A DNA stretch of 64,000 nt. Source: Pseudoalteromonas lipolytica (GTDB lineage: Bacteria > Pseudomonadota > Gammaproteobacteria > Enterobacterales > Alteromonadaceae). The notes under the pieces are model-generated. The model had not been told where the DNA came from, searched no databases, and was given only the letters and a program-made list of their open reading frames with translations. Made by a program: the position numbers and the translations under genes. The DNA lies in assembly GCF_001306915.1 (NCBI RefSeq), contig NZ_LJTC01000002.1:630108-694107 (forward strand), given 5' to 3'. Shown in pieces: positions 35,343 through 44,610 of this stretch (position 1 is its first letter; each line of letters starts with the position of its first letter).

Positions 35343-35504
35343 ATACCAATCCGCTTAATTAAGTAGTCTATTTTGAGGCAATGAAACCTCGTTGATAACA
35401 AGGCAAAAATTTCGTTATTTAGTTGTTCTAAATGAGAAATTTTTAACGCAGTTAGCGACAGGTTTAATCCCTCAAAATGATTAAGTATTATTGCGGGTTG
35501 GTAT
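35343..35504. repeat. MITE-like imperfect palindromic repeat (~162 bp)
   Basis: The ends ATACCAATCCGC (35343-35354) and GCGGGTTGGTAT (35493-35504) are inverted repeats with one mismatch. Complementarity continues inwards: TTTTGAGG (35371-35378) with CCTCAAAA (35470-35477), AAACCT with AGGTTT, GTTA/TAAC, AAATTTC with GAAATTT and ATTTAG with CTAAAT around the centre. The whole can fold into one long hairpin, has no open reading frame and fills the 307-bp gap between two genes. It is consistent with a non-autonomous mobile repeat. Confidence 0.7.
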
Positions 35505-35512
35505 TAAGCCAT

Positions 35513-35533
35513 AAAAAGCCCCATGAAGGGGCT
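35513..35533 (-). terminator. Terminator for MFS gene (minus strand)
   Basis: Stem AGCCCC (35517-35522)/GGGGCT (35528-35533) with 5-base loop. On the minus strand it is followed by a T-run (plus-strand A 35513-35517), ten bases after the stop of the MFS gene. Confidence 0.75.
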
Positions 35534-35542
35534 ACTTAAAGG

Positions 35543-36793
35543 TTATGACGGGTTTGCAAAATCAGGTCTGGGTAACTTTTCGAGTATGGCGTATAAATAA
35601 ATCACCACAAGGCAAAGGCCTCCTGCTACAAAGAACAAGGTTGGGCCATTGTAATAATCTAAAATTAAACCACCTCCGAGTGGCGCTAAAGCAAACCCTA
35701 AATCATAAAACGAAGCTGCGCCAAAGTAGGCACCACGAAGGTGAGAAGGCGCCAGCCTATCAAGGTGAACGTTCATCGTCGGAAACAAAATGGTTTCGGC
35801 CAAACTCATCACCACTATCGCACCAATCCAGCCCCAGAATAAATCGATTGGATTAAGTGCTAGCCAAAACTGCGACACCATCAATAGCACCAAGCCAATT
35901 TGAATGCGCACCGTTAGGCTAAATCGCGCCATCATTTTTAACAGCAGAAATTGACTTGAAATGATCACTAACGCATTGGTAAAAATAAGCGCAGAAATCA
36001 ATGCAAGTAGGTCGGGAGCCTCTGCACGAGTTAAGTATTGTATGAGTGAACTATCCATTTGCGCATAAATAAACATGCACAAAATATTGGCTAAAATTAA
36101 ACACTGCAACAGCTTATCTGCAAATAAAATACGTAAAATTTGCTTGCCCTGTACAGCTGGTTTTTTCTCTTCAGGCTCGTCGATTGCGGCAGTATTTTTT
36201 GCAGCTTTATCACTAAAATTAAAGCCCCAAACAAGCAGCACCAATAAAATAGCGAATGCCCCTGCGGTAATATAAAAGCTCGACTGCTCACCGGTTAAAC
36301 CTAGCCATACTCCGGCTAATGGGCCCACCGCACAGCCCACATTAACAATAAAGTACAGCGACTGCATGGCAAGCTCGCGAGTTTGTGCATCCTCAATAAT
36401 ATCACCAATCGCCGCACTGGTTAATGGTCGCCAAAGTGCAGTCGCAATCGAGCATAAGGTCATCACAATCACATAACCGGCCACGGTTTCTACCTCAGCC
36501 AACAGCGAGAAAGAAATGATATACAGCACACCGGTGATGTACATCAGCGTATGCCGGCCCACTTTATCTGAGAGGCTGCTACCAATAAAACTGGTAAACA
36601 CCGAAATCACGGCGGCACTAGTAAGTACCAAACCGACTTCAGTTGCCGATAAAGCAAACTTTTCGTACAAGATTACCGCAAGAAATGGCCACACCATGTA
36701 ATAGCTGCCACGGGTAATAAACGAGCCAAATAAGAAGATCCACATAAGCACTGGAAACTGCTTAAAGCGCGCTAAAGAGATGTCTGAATTCAT
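35543..36793 (-). CDS. MFS transporter (drug-efflux MdtH-like)
   Basis: Inner-membrane major facilitator of 416 residues with 12 predicted TM helices. The loop 2-3 motif GSSLSDKVGRHTLM (GxLaDrxGrr) and TSAAIGDIIEDAQTRELAM after helix 4 are typical of the MDR subfamily. A central basic/acidic loop (about DKAAKNTAAIDEPEEKKPA) splits the halves. The start used (36793) gives the usual N-terminus before helix 1; an ATG at 36832 adds 13 residues with no better ribosome site. Substrate unknown. Not linked to other genes. Confidence 0.82.
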   Translation of the reverse strand: MNSDISLARFKQFPVLMWIFLFGSFITRGSYYMVWPFLAVILYEKFALSATEVGLVLTSAAVISVFTSFIGSSLSDKVGRHTLMYITGVLYIISFSLLAEVETVAGYVIVMTLCSIATALWRPLTSAAIGDIIEDAQTRELAMQSLYFIVNVGCAVGPLAGVWLGLTGEQSSFYITAGAFAILLVLLVWGFNFSDKAAKNTAAIDEPEEKKPAVQGKQILRILFADKLLQCLILANILCMFIYAQMDSSLIQYLTRAEAPDLLALISALIFTNALVIISSQFLLLKMMARFSLTVRIQIGLVLLMVSQFWLALNPIDLFWGWIGAIVVMSLAETILFPTMNVHLDRLAPSHLRGAYFGAASFYDLGFALAPLGGGLILDYYNGPTLFFVAGGLCLVVIYLYAILEKLPRPDFANPS

Positions 36794-37044
36794 TATTTTA
36801 ATTTTTATGGTGATGATGGAAGCACTATACATTAACAGGCTTTAAGATTGTAAATTGACTTCGCTTTAATCACCTTATTTTACTAATCAACAAAAACATA
36901 AATAGAAAAAAGTTGTAACAACTGTAAATGCAACTTGAAAAAGATTAATCTAAATAAGAATAGTTATTGATTGTATTTTTCATTTCTGTACTATACGCAG
37001 CGTCCCTCAAAGGGATAACCTACAAAAAGAACTGGAACCCTACA

Positions 37045-39414
37045 ATGAAATCAATAAAACCAAGCTTACTGGCACTTGCCATAGCAACACATTTTTCAGC
37101 CTTTGCTGATGACGCTAAGCCGAAACAAGATATGGAACGCTTAGTAATCACTGCAACAGGTTTTGAGCAAAAAGTTACCGAAGCACCTGCAAGTATTTCA
37201 ATTATCACCAATGAAGATATTAAGTCTCATGCCTTCACCTCAGTACTTGATGCTGTGCAGTATTTAGAAGGTATCGACATTGGCACAACTCGTGATAAAA
37301 CGGGCCAAGGCAGTGTGAGTATGCGTGGTTTAACAGGTGAATACACCCTGTTACTAATTGATGGTAAACGCCAAAATAACCATGGCGACATTTACCCAAA
37401 CAATTTTGGTGGCAACGCGTTTAACCACGTACCACCGGTTGATGCGATTGAGCGAGTTGAAGTAATTCGCGGTCCTGCATCAACACTTTATGGTGCAGAT
37501 GCGCTGGGTGGTGTAATCAATATCATCACTAAAAAGCATACTGACAGCTGGAGTGGTGCAGTATCTTTTAGCCGTTCACTACAGCAAAACGATGATTTTG
37601 GTGATGACATTACCACTGACTTTAGTGTGATGGGCCCGCTAATTAAAGACGTATTAAGTTTAGGTGTGCGCGGCAGTGTTTACGAACAACAAGCATCATC
37701 GCCAACATTTGAACCTGCGACCGATCCTAACGGTGTTGTACATACTCGTTCATTAGGCTTTGGCAGTGGCGGTCGTACCGTTGATAACACAAATGAGCAG
37801 TATGGTTTTACGTTAACTTATACCCCGTTTGAATCTCATCATTTACGTTTTGATTATGATAATTCAAGCCAAGTGTACGACAACACACCTAGCTACGACA
37901 TTGAATCAGGCACCATTACTTACCCACTTGGTACTAAAGATAACATTGAATCAATTTGGCAAGATCGCCGCGGCCAAGTAAACCCGCGCGCAGGTTACGC
38001 GGCAGACCAAGAGTTTGACCGTGAATGGTGGTCACTCAGTTATGATGGCGATCTTAACTGGGCAACGGTAAAAGCCTCTGTGTCTTATGTTGATACGCAA
38101 AACAATGGCCGTACTTTACCACTGAGTGTAAGCGAGCGATTAGAGCTGCAAGCTATGTACGATGGTACTGGCGAATACGAAGGAATGGACGAGCAAGCAC
38201 GTAAAGACTTAGCTGAAGAAACATTCTTACCACGCCCTGCTCGCCCACTTGAAAGCAGCCAATATACCTATGACTTACGTTTTGATATTCCAATCGAGGG
38301 GCGCTTTGGCAGCCATAACCTAGCAATTGGTGGCCAGCTTATCGACGGTGAATTAAAAGACGGTGTATTTGGTCTTGAAAGTGATCAAGCTGGCAAAGTA
38401 CAAGAGCAAAACATGTACTCAATCTTTGCCGAAGATAACTGGATGGCAACTGATAACTTCACCTTTACACTTGGTGCTCGTTACGATGACCACGATGTAT
38501 TTGGTAGCCAAGTATCACCTCGTGTTTACGGTGTATATAACTTATCTGACACTTGGACCTTAAAAGGTGGTGTAAGTACAGGTTACAAAACACCAAAAAC
38601 AACTGACCTTTATGACGGGATCACCGGGTTTGGTGGCCAAGGCACAAGCCCATTTGCAGGTAACCCTGAATTAGAACCAGAAACCAGTGTTAACTCAGAA
38701 GTTGCACTTTACTGGACTTCACTTGATGGCGATCACAACATTAACGTGACTTACTACAACACCAAGTTTGAAGACAAAATTGCCAGCGGCGATACAATTT
38801 TAAGCTGTGAACAAACTAACGACGTACGTCCATGTGTGAACCTAGGTCAATATGATCAGCTTGGCTACGATAGCTACAGCCAAAAGATCAATATCGACGA
38901 AGTAGACCTTCAAGGTGTTGAAATTGCTGGTCAATACACAATCACTAAAACAGTGTCTGTTAACGGTAACTACACCTGGACTGATAGCGAACAAAAGAGC
39001 GGTCCTGAACAAGGTCAACCATTAACTAACTCAGCTGAGCACATGGCAAACCTTACCCTAAACTGGGAAGCGACAGACTTTATGAACTTATACCTACAAG
39101 GTGTATATCGTTCAGACCGTTACCGCGGTTGGGATAACGTGCACGATAAAGCGCTGTATTACAAAAACTACAACCTACTTAATTTAGGTGCGCAGTTTTA
39201 TGTAAATGAGTACGTGCAAATCAATGCCCGTGTAAACAACCTATTAGACGAAGATTTCACCTCTTATAGCACAAGCTATACCGACCTAAATGGCGATGGT
39301 GAGTACGAATACCTAACAGGTCGCGGTGTAGTTAGCGAAGTTACATTCACAGACGACTACAACGTTAAAGATAAAGGCCGTAACTTCTGGATTGGCGTTA
39401 CCGCTTACTTCTAA
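37045..39414 (+). CDS. TonB-dependent siderophore receptor (FepA/CirA-type)
   Basis: Outer-membrane receptor of 789 residues. The ATG at 37045 opens a signal peptide ending HFSAFADD. Plug at ~35-160 with VITATGFEQKVTEAPASIS (TonB box region), MRGLTGEYTLLLIDGKRQ and ERVEVIRGPASTLYGADALG, all classical for ferric-siderophore and colicin receptors. The barrel ends in the terminal aromatic (WIGVTAYF). The ligand is most likely a catecholate-type siderophore, by motif resemblance only. An AT-rich leader contains a weak Fur-like sequence and a 13-bp palindrome at 36911-36923. Transcribed alone, ended by the hairpin after it. Confidence 0.88.
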   Translation: MKSIKPSLLALAIATHFSAFADDAKPKQDMERLVITATGFEQKVTEAPASISIITNEDIKSHAFTSVLDAVQYLEGIDIGTTRDKTGQGSVSMRGLTGEYTLLLIDGKRQNNHGDIYPNNFGGNAFNHVPPVDAIERVEVIRGPASTLYGADALGGVINIITKKHTDSWSGAVSFSRSLQQNDDFGDDITTDFSVMGPLIKDVLSLGVRGSVYEQQASSPTFEPATDPNGVVHTRSLGFGSGGRTVDNTNEQYGFTLTYTPFESHHLRFDYDNSSQVYDNTPSYDIESGTITYPLGTKDNIESIWQDRRGQVNPRAGYAADQEFDREWWSLSYDGDLNWATVKASVSYVDTQNNGRTLPLSVSERLELQAMYDGTGEYEGMDEQARKDLAEETFLPRPARPLESSQYTYDLRFDIPIEGRFGSHNLAIGGQLIDGELKDGVFGLESDQAGKVQEQNMYSIFAEDNWMATDNFTFTLGARYDDHDVFGSQVSPRVYGVYNLSDTWTLKGGVSTGYKTPKTTDLYDGITGFGGQGTSPFAGNPELEPETSVNSEVALYWTSLDGDHNINVTYYNTKFEDKIASGDTILSCEQTNDVRPCVNLGQYDQLGYDSYSQKINIDEVDLQGVEIAGQYTITKTVSVNGNYTWTDSEQKSGPEQGQPLTNSAEHMANLTLNWEATDFMNLYLQGVYRSDRYRGWDNVHDKALYYKNYNLLNLGAQFYVNEYVQINARVNNLLDEDFTSYSTSYTDLNGDGEYEYLTGRGVVSEVTFTDDYNVKDKGRNFWIGVTAYF

Positions 39415-39428
39415 GTAAACTCCCTGAA

Positions 39429-39463
39429 AATAGACAGCATGTAGTCATATGCTGTCTATTTTT
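39429..39463 (+). terminator. Terminator after siderophore receptor gene
   Basis: AATAGACAGCAT (39429-39440) is fully complementary to ATGCTGTCTATT (39449-39460) with an 8-base loop, followed by a T-run. Confidence 0.8.
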
Positions 39464-39572
39464 CTTACCGTCCCTATTACTGCTCCTATTATCAGTATTC
39501 TTTTTACTGTCACTAAATTGCCAACTTCACACATTAAGCTGATGGTACCTGCGTAAGCCTATTTGTCAGTCT

Positions 39573-40493
39573 ATGGAACATATCCTTACAGCCAGCGGTA
39601 TCTGTATTAGTTATCAAGATGAAGGCGATAAAAATGCGCCGGTGATCATCTTAATTATTGGCTTAGGTGCTCAATTTACCGTTTGGCCAGAGTCGCTATA
39701 TTTTGGCTTGGTCGAAAAAGGCTTTCGGGTTATTCGTTTTGATAATCGTGATGCAGGGCTATCCTCATCGTTAGATGAGTTAGGCAAGCCGAGTCTAGTA
39801 AAGCATTGGCTTAGCCGCCGATTACCCATTCGCGCAAAGCTGCCCTATTCGCTCGATGACATGGCTCGCGATGTAAAAGAATTAATGGATGCACTGGCTA
39901 TCAAAAAAGCGCACTTAGTGGGGGCGTCGATGGGTGGCATGATTGCGCAAATTGCCGCGGCAAAGTATAAAAAACGTGTACTGAGCTTAACTTCAATTAT
40001 GTCGAGTAGCTCGCCGTTATCGTTTTCGGGATCAAACATTAACCTGTTGGTAAAGCTCGCAAAAATACGCCCCCGAAGCAGTAATAAAGAAGCCGCGATT
40101 GACTACAATGTTAGGCTCAACCAACTCATTGGCAGCCCAGCCTACCCACAAGATGAACACGCTTTATACGCCAACGCTGAACGCTATATTGAGCGGGCCC
40201 ACACAAATCAAACAGGCTTTAAACGTCAGCTTGCAGCCATTGCCGCAACGCCTTATCGCGAGCAATTACTAAAAAAGATTAAAGCGCCCACGTTAGTAAT
40301 TCACGGCAGTGCTGATCCTGTTATGCCGCTGTCTGCGGGTATCAACACCGCCCTGTTAATAAAGCGCAGTAAGTTAAGAGTCGTGCCCGGAATGGGCCAT
40401 GATTTTCCGCCCGCTTTAATGAAAAAAATGACTAAGTGGATAGCTAAACATGCCGCTAAAGTCAGCGCCAAAAAAGCCGCTAAAAAACCCTAA
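39573..40493 (+). CDS. Alpha/beta-hydrolase fold esterase/lipase
   Basis: A 306-residue cytoplasmic alpha/beta hydrolase. The nucleophile elbow GASMGG holds Ser119, Asp247 lies in GSADPVMP and His275 in GMGHDFP, making the expected triad. FDNRDAGLSS before the cap is common in the esterase group of aliphatic hydrolases. The tail from about 290 is very Lys/Ala rich (KHAAKVSAKKAAKKP), unusual for the family and possibly a DNA- or membrane-attracted extension. There is no signal peptide. Substrate unknown. Confidence 0.86.
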   Translation: MEHILTASGICISYQDEGDKNAPVIILIIGLGAQFTVWPESLYFGLVEKGFRVIRFDNRDAGLSSSLDELGKPSLVKHWLSRRLPIRAKLPYSLDDMARDVKELMDALAIKKAHLVGASMGGMIAQIAAAKYKKRVLSLTSIMSSSSPLSFSGSNINLLVKLAKIRPRSSNKEAAIDYNVRLNQLIGSPAYPQDEHALYANAERYIERAHTNQTGFKRQLAAIAATPYREQLLKKIKAPTLVIHGSADPVMPLSAGINTALLIKRSKLRVVPGMGHDFPPALMKKMTKWIAKHAAKVSAKKAAKKP

Positions 40494-40536
40494 AAGCATG
40501 ATAGAATTATCATATAATTTATAAGGTTAGCGTTTT

Positions 40537-41232
40537 ATGTTACGTGTATTTTTTAGTCTATTTTTAATCATCCCTTGGTTAAGCTTTGCCGGTGTGTCAC
40601 TGAGCGAGCAGCGCATTATTTATCAAGGCGAAATTAATGCCAAAAACAATCAACATGTTGCACAGCTTTTGGCTGAGCAGCCAAACATAAACAGCATACA
40701 AATCACCAGTGGTGGCGGAAACATTGATTTAGGTATGGATCTCGCCGAATTGATTTTGGCGCATAATTTAAAAGTTCATGTAAAACAATTTTGCTTTTCG
40801 TCGTGTGCTAATTACGTATTACTTGCAGGAAACCCTACCACCATAGCTAAGAACGCGATTGTCGGTTGGCACGGCGATGCCGCTTCAGCTCGCTGGCGAG
40901 ATAGCGATATTGATGCCATGGTAAGTCATTTAAAAGAGCCAGAAAAAACAACCAAGTGGCAGGCTTTACGCACTCATTACGATGAAATAATCGCAAAAGC
41001 CATCGCTCGTGAAAAAGCCTTTTATGCAAAACGCGGGGTTAATCATGACTTGCTAACGATTGGTTTATCTAAAGAGCTAAAACGTGCAGCTGTGGCACAA
41101 AAAGCCAGAGGCTGGAGCTACTCAAAAAAAGCACTCAATACACTGAATGTGAGTAATATTGAGTTTGCAGATTGGCAGCCCCGCTCAGCAAAGAACTTTC
41201 CGTTACTAATAATTAGTGACCTTGGGGATTAG
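40537..41232 (+). CDS. Periplasmic ClpP/crotonase-fold protein (COG3904-like)
   Basis: A 231-residue protein with signal peptide (~1-18). SGGGNIDLGMDLAELI (about 58-73) and FCFSSCANYVLLAGNP (about 87-102) correspond to the glycine-rich oxyanion strand and the Ser/Cys nucleophile block of ClpP/SppA-fold proteins; the predicted periplasmic COG3904 family shares these. SSCAN carries the candidate nucleophile serine. Function unknown; a periplasmic protease role is inference. The 3' end overlaps the 3' end of the convergent membrane gene by 4 bases. Confidence 0.7.
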   Translation: MLRVFFSLFLIIPWLSFAGVSLSEQRIIYQGEINAKNNQHVAQLLAEQPNINSIQITSGGGNIDLGMDLAELILAHNLKVHVKQFCFSSCANYVLLAGNPTTIAKNAIVGWHGDAASARWRDSDIDAMVSHLKEPEKTTKWQALRTHYDEIIAKAIAREKAFYAKRGVNHDLLTIGLSKELKRAAVAQKARGWSYSKKALNTLNVSNIEFADWQPRSAKNFPLLIISDLGD

Positions 41233-42305
41233 CTTTTGTAATCACGGATATAACGGTAATCAAATTCGGTGTCATCTAGAATGTCGCAATAATCACGAAA
41301 ATCATTACTCTGCATTTGCTGAATATCGATGATCACCGACTGCTCTGTTACGAGTTTTTTAAAGCTTTGCAATAGCGTACGTCCTTGCTTTGCATCTATA
41401 TGGCAACCGAATTGATAAATGTCATATAGCCGAGCGAACTGATCACCGCTCTGCCTTGAGCTTGCCATGAGTGCTTCACCACGCTCAAAAGCAAGCATTC
41501 TTCCCAGAATAAATTGCGCTCTAGGTTCATTTTTATGTTCAACGAGATAACGTAAAATAGTTTCTGATTTAAATGTATCTTGTGGAAAATTCCCCTGATA
41601 AACGCCTCGCTCATCAAAGTGACGACCCGAATAGTAGGCAAAAGCATAGCTAAATGCTTTTTTGTCAGACAAGGTTGCAAGAAACTCATCATCTGTTGGA
41701 ATATGTTTTGCTCTAAACTTAGCTGCTTGATGATGCTCTTGCTCCACCTGTTTTTCAACAAACAAATACTGCTGGTGAGCAAATGCACCAACGGCGCCTG
41801 CAAAACTCAAACATGATGTAGCAATTAGGGTACTCGGTAATACTACCAACCAATGATTTTTAATTTTTTTATACCCTGCCAGCTCCCCCGATTCATACAC
41901 CTCAGCAAATAACTTATGGTCAATAAATGGAATGCTTTTACGTGCAATAAATGCTGCTGACCAAGAGCCAAGTGCAAATAACAAAGCATAAATTGATAAA
42001 GACAATGAACCGCTGATCAAAACCTCTGAACTGAGCGCAACAGCGATTACAGATAGGTATGCAATAAGTGAAATAACTGAAAAGATACGATCATAGCCAC
42101 GCCCATGAATACGAACGGCTAGGCCAACGAGTACGCCGCTAATCACTAACATTACTGGCCCAATAGCACTTTTAATTGAAAATACTGTGATCCATAAAAT
42201 AATGATTGGGATACTCCAGCACGCTACGCCGATTGCGGCTGCAAGTGGACTTTGCTTAACTAGTTTTGCTTTAACTTGCTCTCGACTCTGCTCAGTAACA
42301 GACAT
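41229..42305 (-). CDS. Unrecognised polytopic membrane protein with soluble tail
   Basis: A 358-residue protein of no family I recognise. Residues 20-125 have about four TM helices and a fifth lies at ~152-178, followed by a soluble C-terminal domain of about 180 residues rich in His, Gln and Asp (EKQVEQEHHQAAKFRAKHI). The RHFDERGVYQGNFPQDTFKS and LRYLVEHKNEPRAQFILGRM segments look like Sel1/TPR-type helical pairs, which is inference. The membrane-then-helical-repeat design suggests a scaffold or sensor. Confidence 0.6.
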   Translation of the reverse strand: MSVTEQSREQVKAKLVKQSPLAAAIGVACWSIPIIILWITVFSIKSAIGPVMLVISGVLVGLAVRIHGRGYDRIFSVISLIAYLSVIAVALSSEVLISGSLSLSIYALLFALGSWSAAFIARKSIPFIDHKLFAEVYESGELAGYKKIKNHWLVVLPSTLIATSCLSFAGAVGAFAHQQYLFVEKQVEQEHHQAAKFRAKHIPTDDEFLATLSDKKAFSYAFAYYSGRHFDERGVYQGNFPQDTFKSETILRYLVEHKNEPRAQFILGRMLAFERGEALMASSRQSGDQFARLYDIYQFGCHIDAKQGRTLLQSFKKLVTEQSVIIDIQQMQSNDFRDYCDILDDTEFDYRYIRDYKS

Positions 42306-42411
42306 ATCAACTCCGTTTTCGTTTTATTATTATTTTCCTGTGAAACAAAGTGATTCTAACTAGAACAGCTGATTATAAAAAGAGGAACATAAATTTTCGT
42401 GATACAAAATA

Positions 42412-42429
42412 AGCCACCTCGCAGTGGCT
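42412..42429 (-). terminator. Terminator for the PhoX-like gene
   Basis: AGCCAC (42412-42417) and GTGGCT (42424-42429) form a 6-bp stem. On the minus strand TTATTTTG follows, 18 bases after the gene's stop codon. Confidence 0.6.
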
Positions 42430-42447
42430 ATTTAAAATAGACTTTAA

Positions 42448-43815
42448 TTAAACACTAAATTGATGCCATGGGCCTGTTATAGCAAGTGTTTTTGAAGGTG
42501 AGTAAACGTTCACAAACAAAGTGCTACCATCGGGTGAAAAACAGGCACCAGCCAGCTCGGTTTGCGCCACTAAGCGGGCAAAATTATAAACTTGGCCTTG
42601 GGGTGTCACACCACGAAGATGATTATCAACCACATCGGTGTATTGGTCTTCACAAACAATTAAGTGACCATTAGGTGACACGGTTAGGTTATCGCCAAAG
42701 TTGTAGAGAGTTTTGCTAGTACTTTCTACAAACAACGAGATCTTACCAGGTTGCTGTGCTTCTTTATCTGTGCCCTCAAATTCTGATGGCTGATATTTCA
42801 TAACCTGACCAAGTTGTTTTTTACCACCATTGGTACAGCAAAAATAAAGCTCTTTATCACCCCAGTGAATACCTTCACCGCGAGCAAACAATACTGCACC
42901 TTGTTTGTATCCGCGCAGGCGTAGGTCGTCTTTCGGGCTTTCAGGGTTATCTAGATTGACCCACTCAACCTCAAGCTCTTGATGTAGCCCCATGGCTTTA
43001 TTATTCCAGTTACGGCTATCGAATTGTGGCTTACCTTTTACCACCATCGCTTGTAATTGCCCGCCTTTATGCAGCTTGCCATATTCATTTGGAATAAAAC
43101 GATAAAAGACGCTATCACCTTTATCTTCAGTTAAATAAACAATGCCCGTACGCGGATCAACGGCAGCCGCTTCGTGGTTAAATCGACCCATGGCTTTTAA
43201 TGGCTCAGGTTTAATTAAGCCTTTGCTATTTGCGGGTACTTCAAAAATATAACCATGATCTTGGTTAAATCCATCGGCTTTGGTATCTGTGGTTTCTTCG
43301 CACGTAAGCCAGGTGCCCCATGGCGTGATACCGCCAGAACAGTTACGAATAGTGCCGACCAATGACAAGTACTCTTGCTCTTTTTGATGGGTTTTTAAGT
43401 TATACACGATATGACTTGTGCCACCCGGTAACGCCACACCGTCACTGTTAGTATCAAAAGCCAGAGGTGTTTTATGATTGGCAATACTTGCTTCAGCTTT
43501 CGCTAAGTCTTTTGGTTTCAGCTCATGGTTTCGCACTAATGCAACACGGTCATCACCAAGCGCTAGACAGCCCATGCCATCAGCTTTGTCCGGTACTGTA
43601 AACCCATCAGACATTTTCTCACCTAGGCTTGAAACAACTTGATAACTAAAACCCTCGGGTAAGTCGAGCAATTTATCTGGATCAGGAATTAACGGACCAA
43701 AGCCCACAGCCGTTGTTTTTAAATCACCTAACGACACTTTACCTATTGCACTTTTTGATAATCCTAAAAAGGCTAATGTGCCCGCCCCTACTAAAAATTC
43801 TCGACGTGAAACCAT
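42448..43815 (-). CDS. PhoX-like (DUF839) protein with Tat signal
   Basis: A 456-residue periplasmic protein exported by Tat: SRREFLVGAGTLAFLG at the N-terminus is the twin-arginine signal. The start at 43815 has GGAG five bases upstream, so the longer open frame from 43851 is rejected. DUF839/PhoX blocks: RNCSGGITPWGTWLTCEE, RFNHEAAAVDPRTGIVYLTE, GEGIHWGDKELYFCC and LAGACFSPDGSTLFVN. PhoX proteins are Ca/Fe-dependent alkaline phosphatases, but several DUF839 relatives are uncharacterised, so phosphatase activity is inferred. No Pho box was found in its short upstream region. Confidence 0.82.
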   Translation of the reverse strand: MVSRREFLVGAGTLAFLGLSKSAIGKVSLGDLKTTAVGFGPLIPDPDKLLDLPEGFSYQVVSSLGEKMSDGFTVPDKADGMGCLALGDDRVALVRNHELKPKDLAKAEASIANHKTPLAFDTNSDGVALPGGTSHIVYNLKTHQKEQEYLSLVGTIRNCSGGITPWGTWLTCEETTDTKADGFNQDHGYIFEVPANSKGLIKPEPLKAMGRFNHEAAAVDPRTGIVYLTEDKGDSVFYRFIPNEYGKLHKGGQLQAMVVKGKPQFDSRNWNNKAMGLHQELEVEWVNLDNPESPKDDLRLRGYKQGAVLFARGEGIHWGDKELYFCCTNGGKKQLGQVMKYQPSEFEGTDKEAQQPGKISLFVESTSKTLYNFGDNLTVSPNGHLIVCEDQYTDVVDNHLRGVTPQGQVYNFARLVAQTELAGACFSPDGSTLFVNVYSPSKTLAITGPWHQFSV

Positions 43816-43927
43816 GCTAACTCCAAGCTCAAAACCAGCTTTATCATACAAATAAAAAAGGCATTATAAAGCAATGAAACGATAAAAAGTTACATTATCA
43901 CAATATTCACGAAATTGTCATAAAGCA

Positions 43928-44581
43928 CTACTCTTTGATGATTGCTAGTTGCTCATTAGGTAGCAGCACAATTAGGTAACCACGCTGCTCTAAGTTACAA
44001 AAATCAAATTCAAAACCGGCAATTTGTAAGTCACTAGCGCAATGAGTTAGCGGTATATAAGCTGTTGCTGTTGCTTCAGTTAATTCACTATTAGCAAGTT
44101 TATAGCTGTAGTTCGTATTGCCGATAAAACTAACCAGCCTAACCACAGGGTAATCACCACTATCTACAGCCTCAGTGCGTGCTAAAAAAGCCAGTTTCAG
44201 CGTTTCGCCATCCATATAAATGATCACATAATTAGCTATATCACTAACAACCCACTTTTGTAGATGAGCTTTTATTTCAGCATCATAAAAAGCTGCAAAG
44301 CCAACCTTTCCGACCACAGAACGCTTAAAGTTAAGCTTTTCAAAACCACCGTAGCCATCGATTGATTGTTGGAAGTTCTGCTCCTTATAAATTGCGCTTG
44401 TTGGTGTGTTGTTTCGTAGGTTCATCATATAAAAATCAACCGGGTACTCGCTAAAGTTATAAACATAATAGTCACTTTCATAGACACCTTGGTATAAATC
44501 GTCTTCGTCAAACACTTCCTCTTCAGCGCTATTGCAACCAGTTAGTAAGAGTAAAATGCATAATCTCAGTAGATAATTCAT
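43928..44581 (-). CDS. Unrecognised lipoprotein, cotranscribed with MipA/OmpV-like gene
   Basis: A 217-residue lipoprotein with lipobox L13-T-G-C16 and an acidic start to the mature protein (EEEVFDEDDLYQG). No domain recognised. FEFDFCNLEQRGYLIV near the end holds a Cys that may pair with that in THCASDLQ. It starts 29 bases after the stop of the MipA/OmpV-like gene (15 bases after the stop the gene would have without its frameshift), with AAAGGG before the ATG, so the two are probably one operon under the divergent two-component system. Confidence 0.68.
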   Translation of the reverse strand: MNYLLRLCILLLLTGCNSAEEEVFDEDDLYQGVYESDYYVYNFSEYPVDFYMMNLRNNTPTSAIYKEQNFQQSIDGYGGFEKLNFKRSVVGKVGFAAFYDAEIKAHLQKWVVSDIANYVIIYMDGETLKLAFLARTEAVDSGDYPVVRLVSFIGNTNYSYKLANSELTEATATAYIPLTHCASDLQIAGFEFDFCNLEQRGYLIVLLPNEQLAIIKE

Positions 44582-44610
44582 TGCTCATCCCTTTTTCTAA
44601 AAACGATAAT

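Noticed and set aside
36950..36985. Fur-like sequence AATAAGAATAGTTATTGAT upstream of the siderophore receptor gene
   Set aside because: About half of the positions match the Fur consensus and symmetry is poor, so I do not list it as a feature, although iron control of the receptor remains plausible.
39500..39530. CTGTCAC-TAAA-TTGCCAA upstream of the alpha/beta hydrolase gene
   Set aside because: The second heptamer matches only four of seven positions and there is no reason from function to expect PhoB control.
43880..43925. Pho-box-like TTCAC-GAAA-TTGTCAT near the PhoX-like gene
   Set aside because: Only the second half matches, and the orientation points away from the gene.
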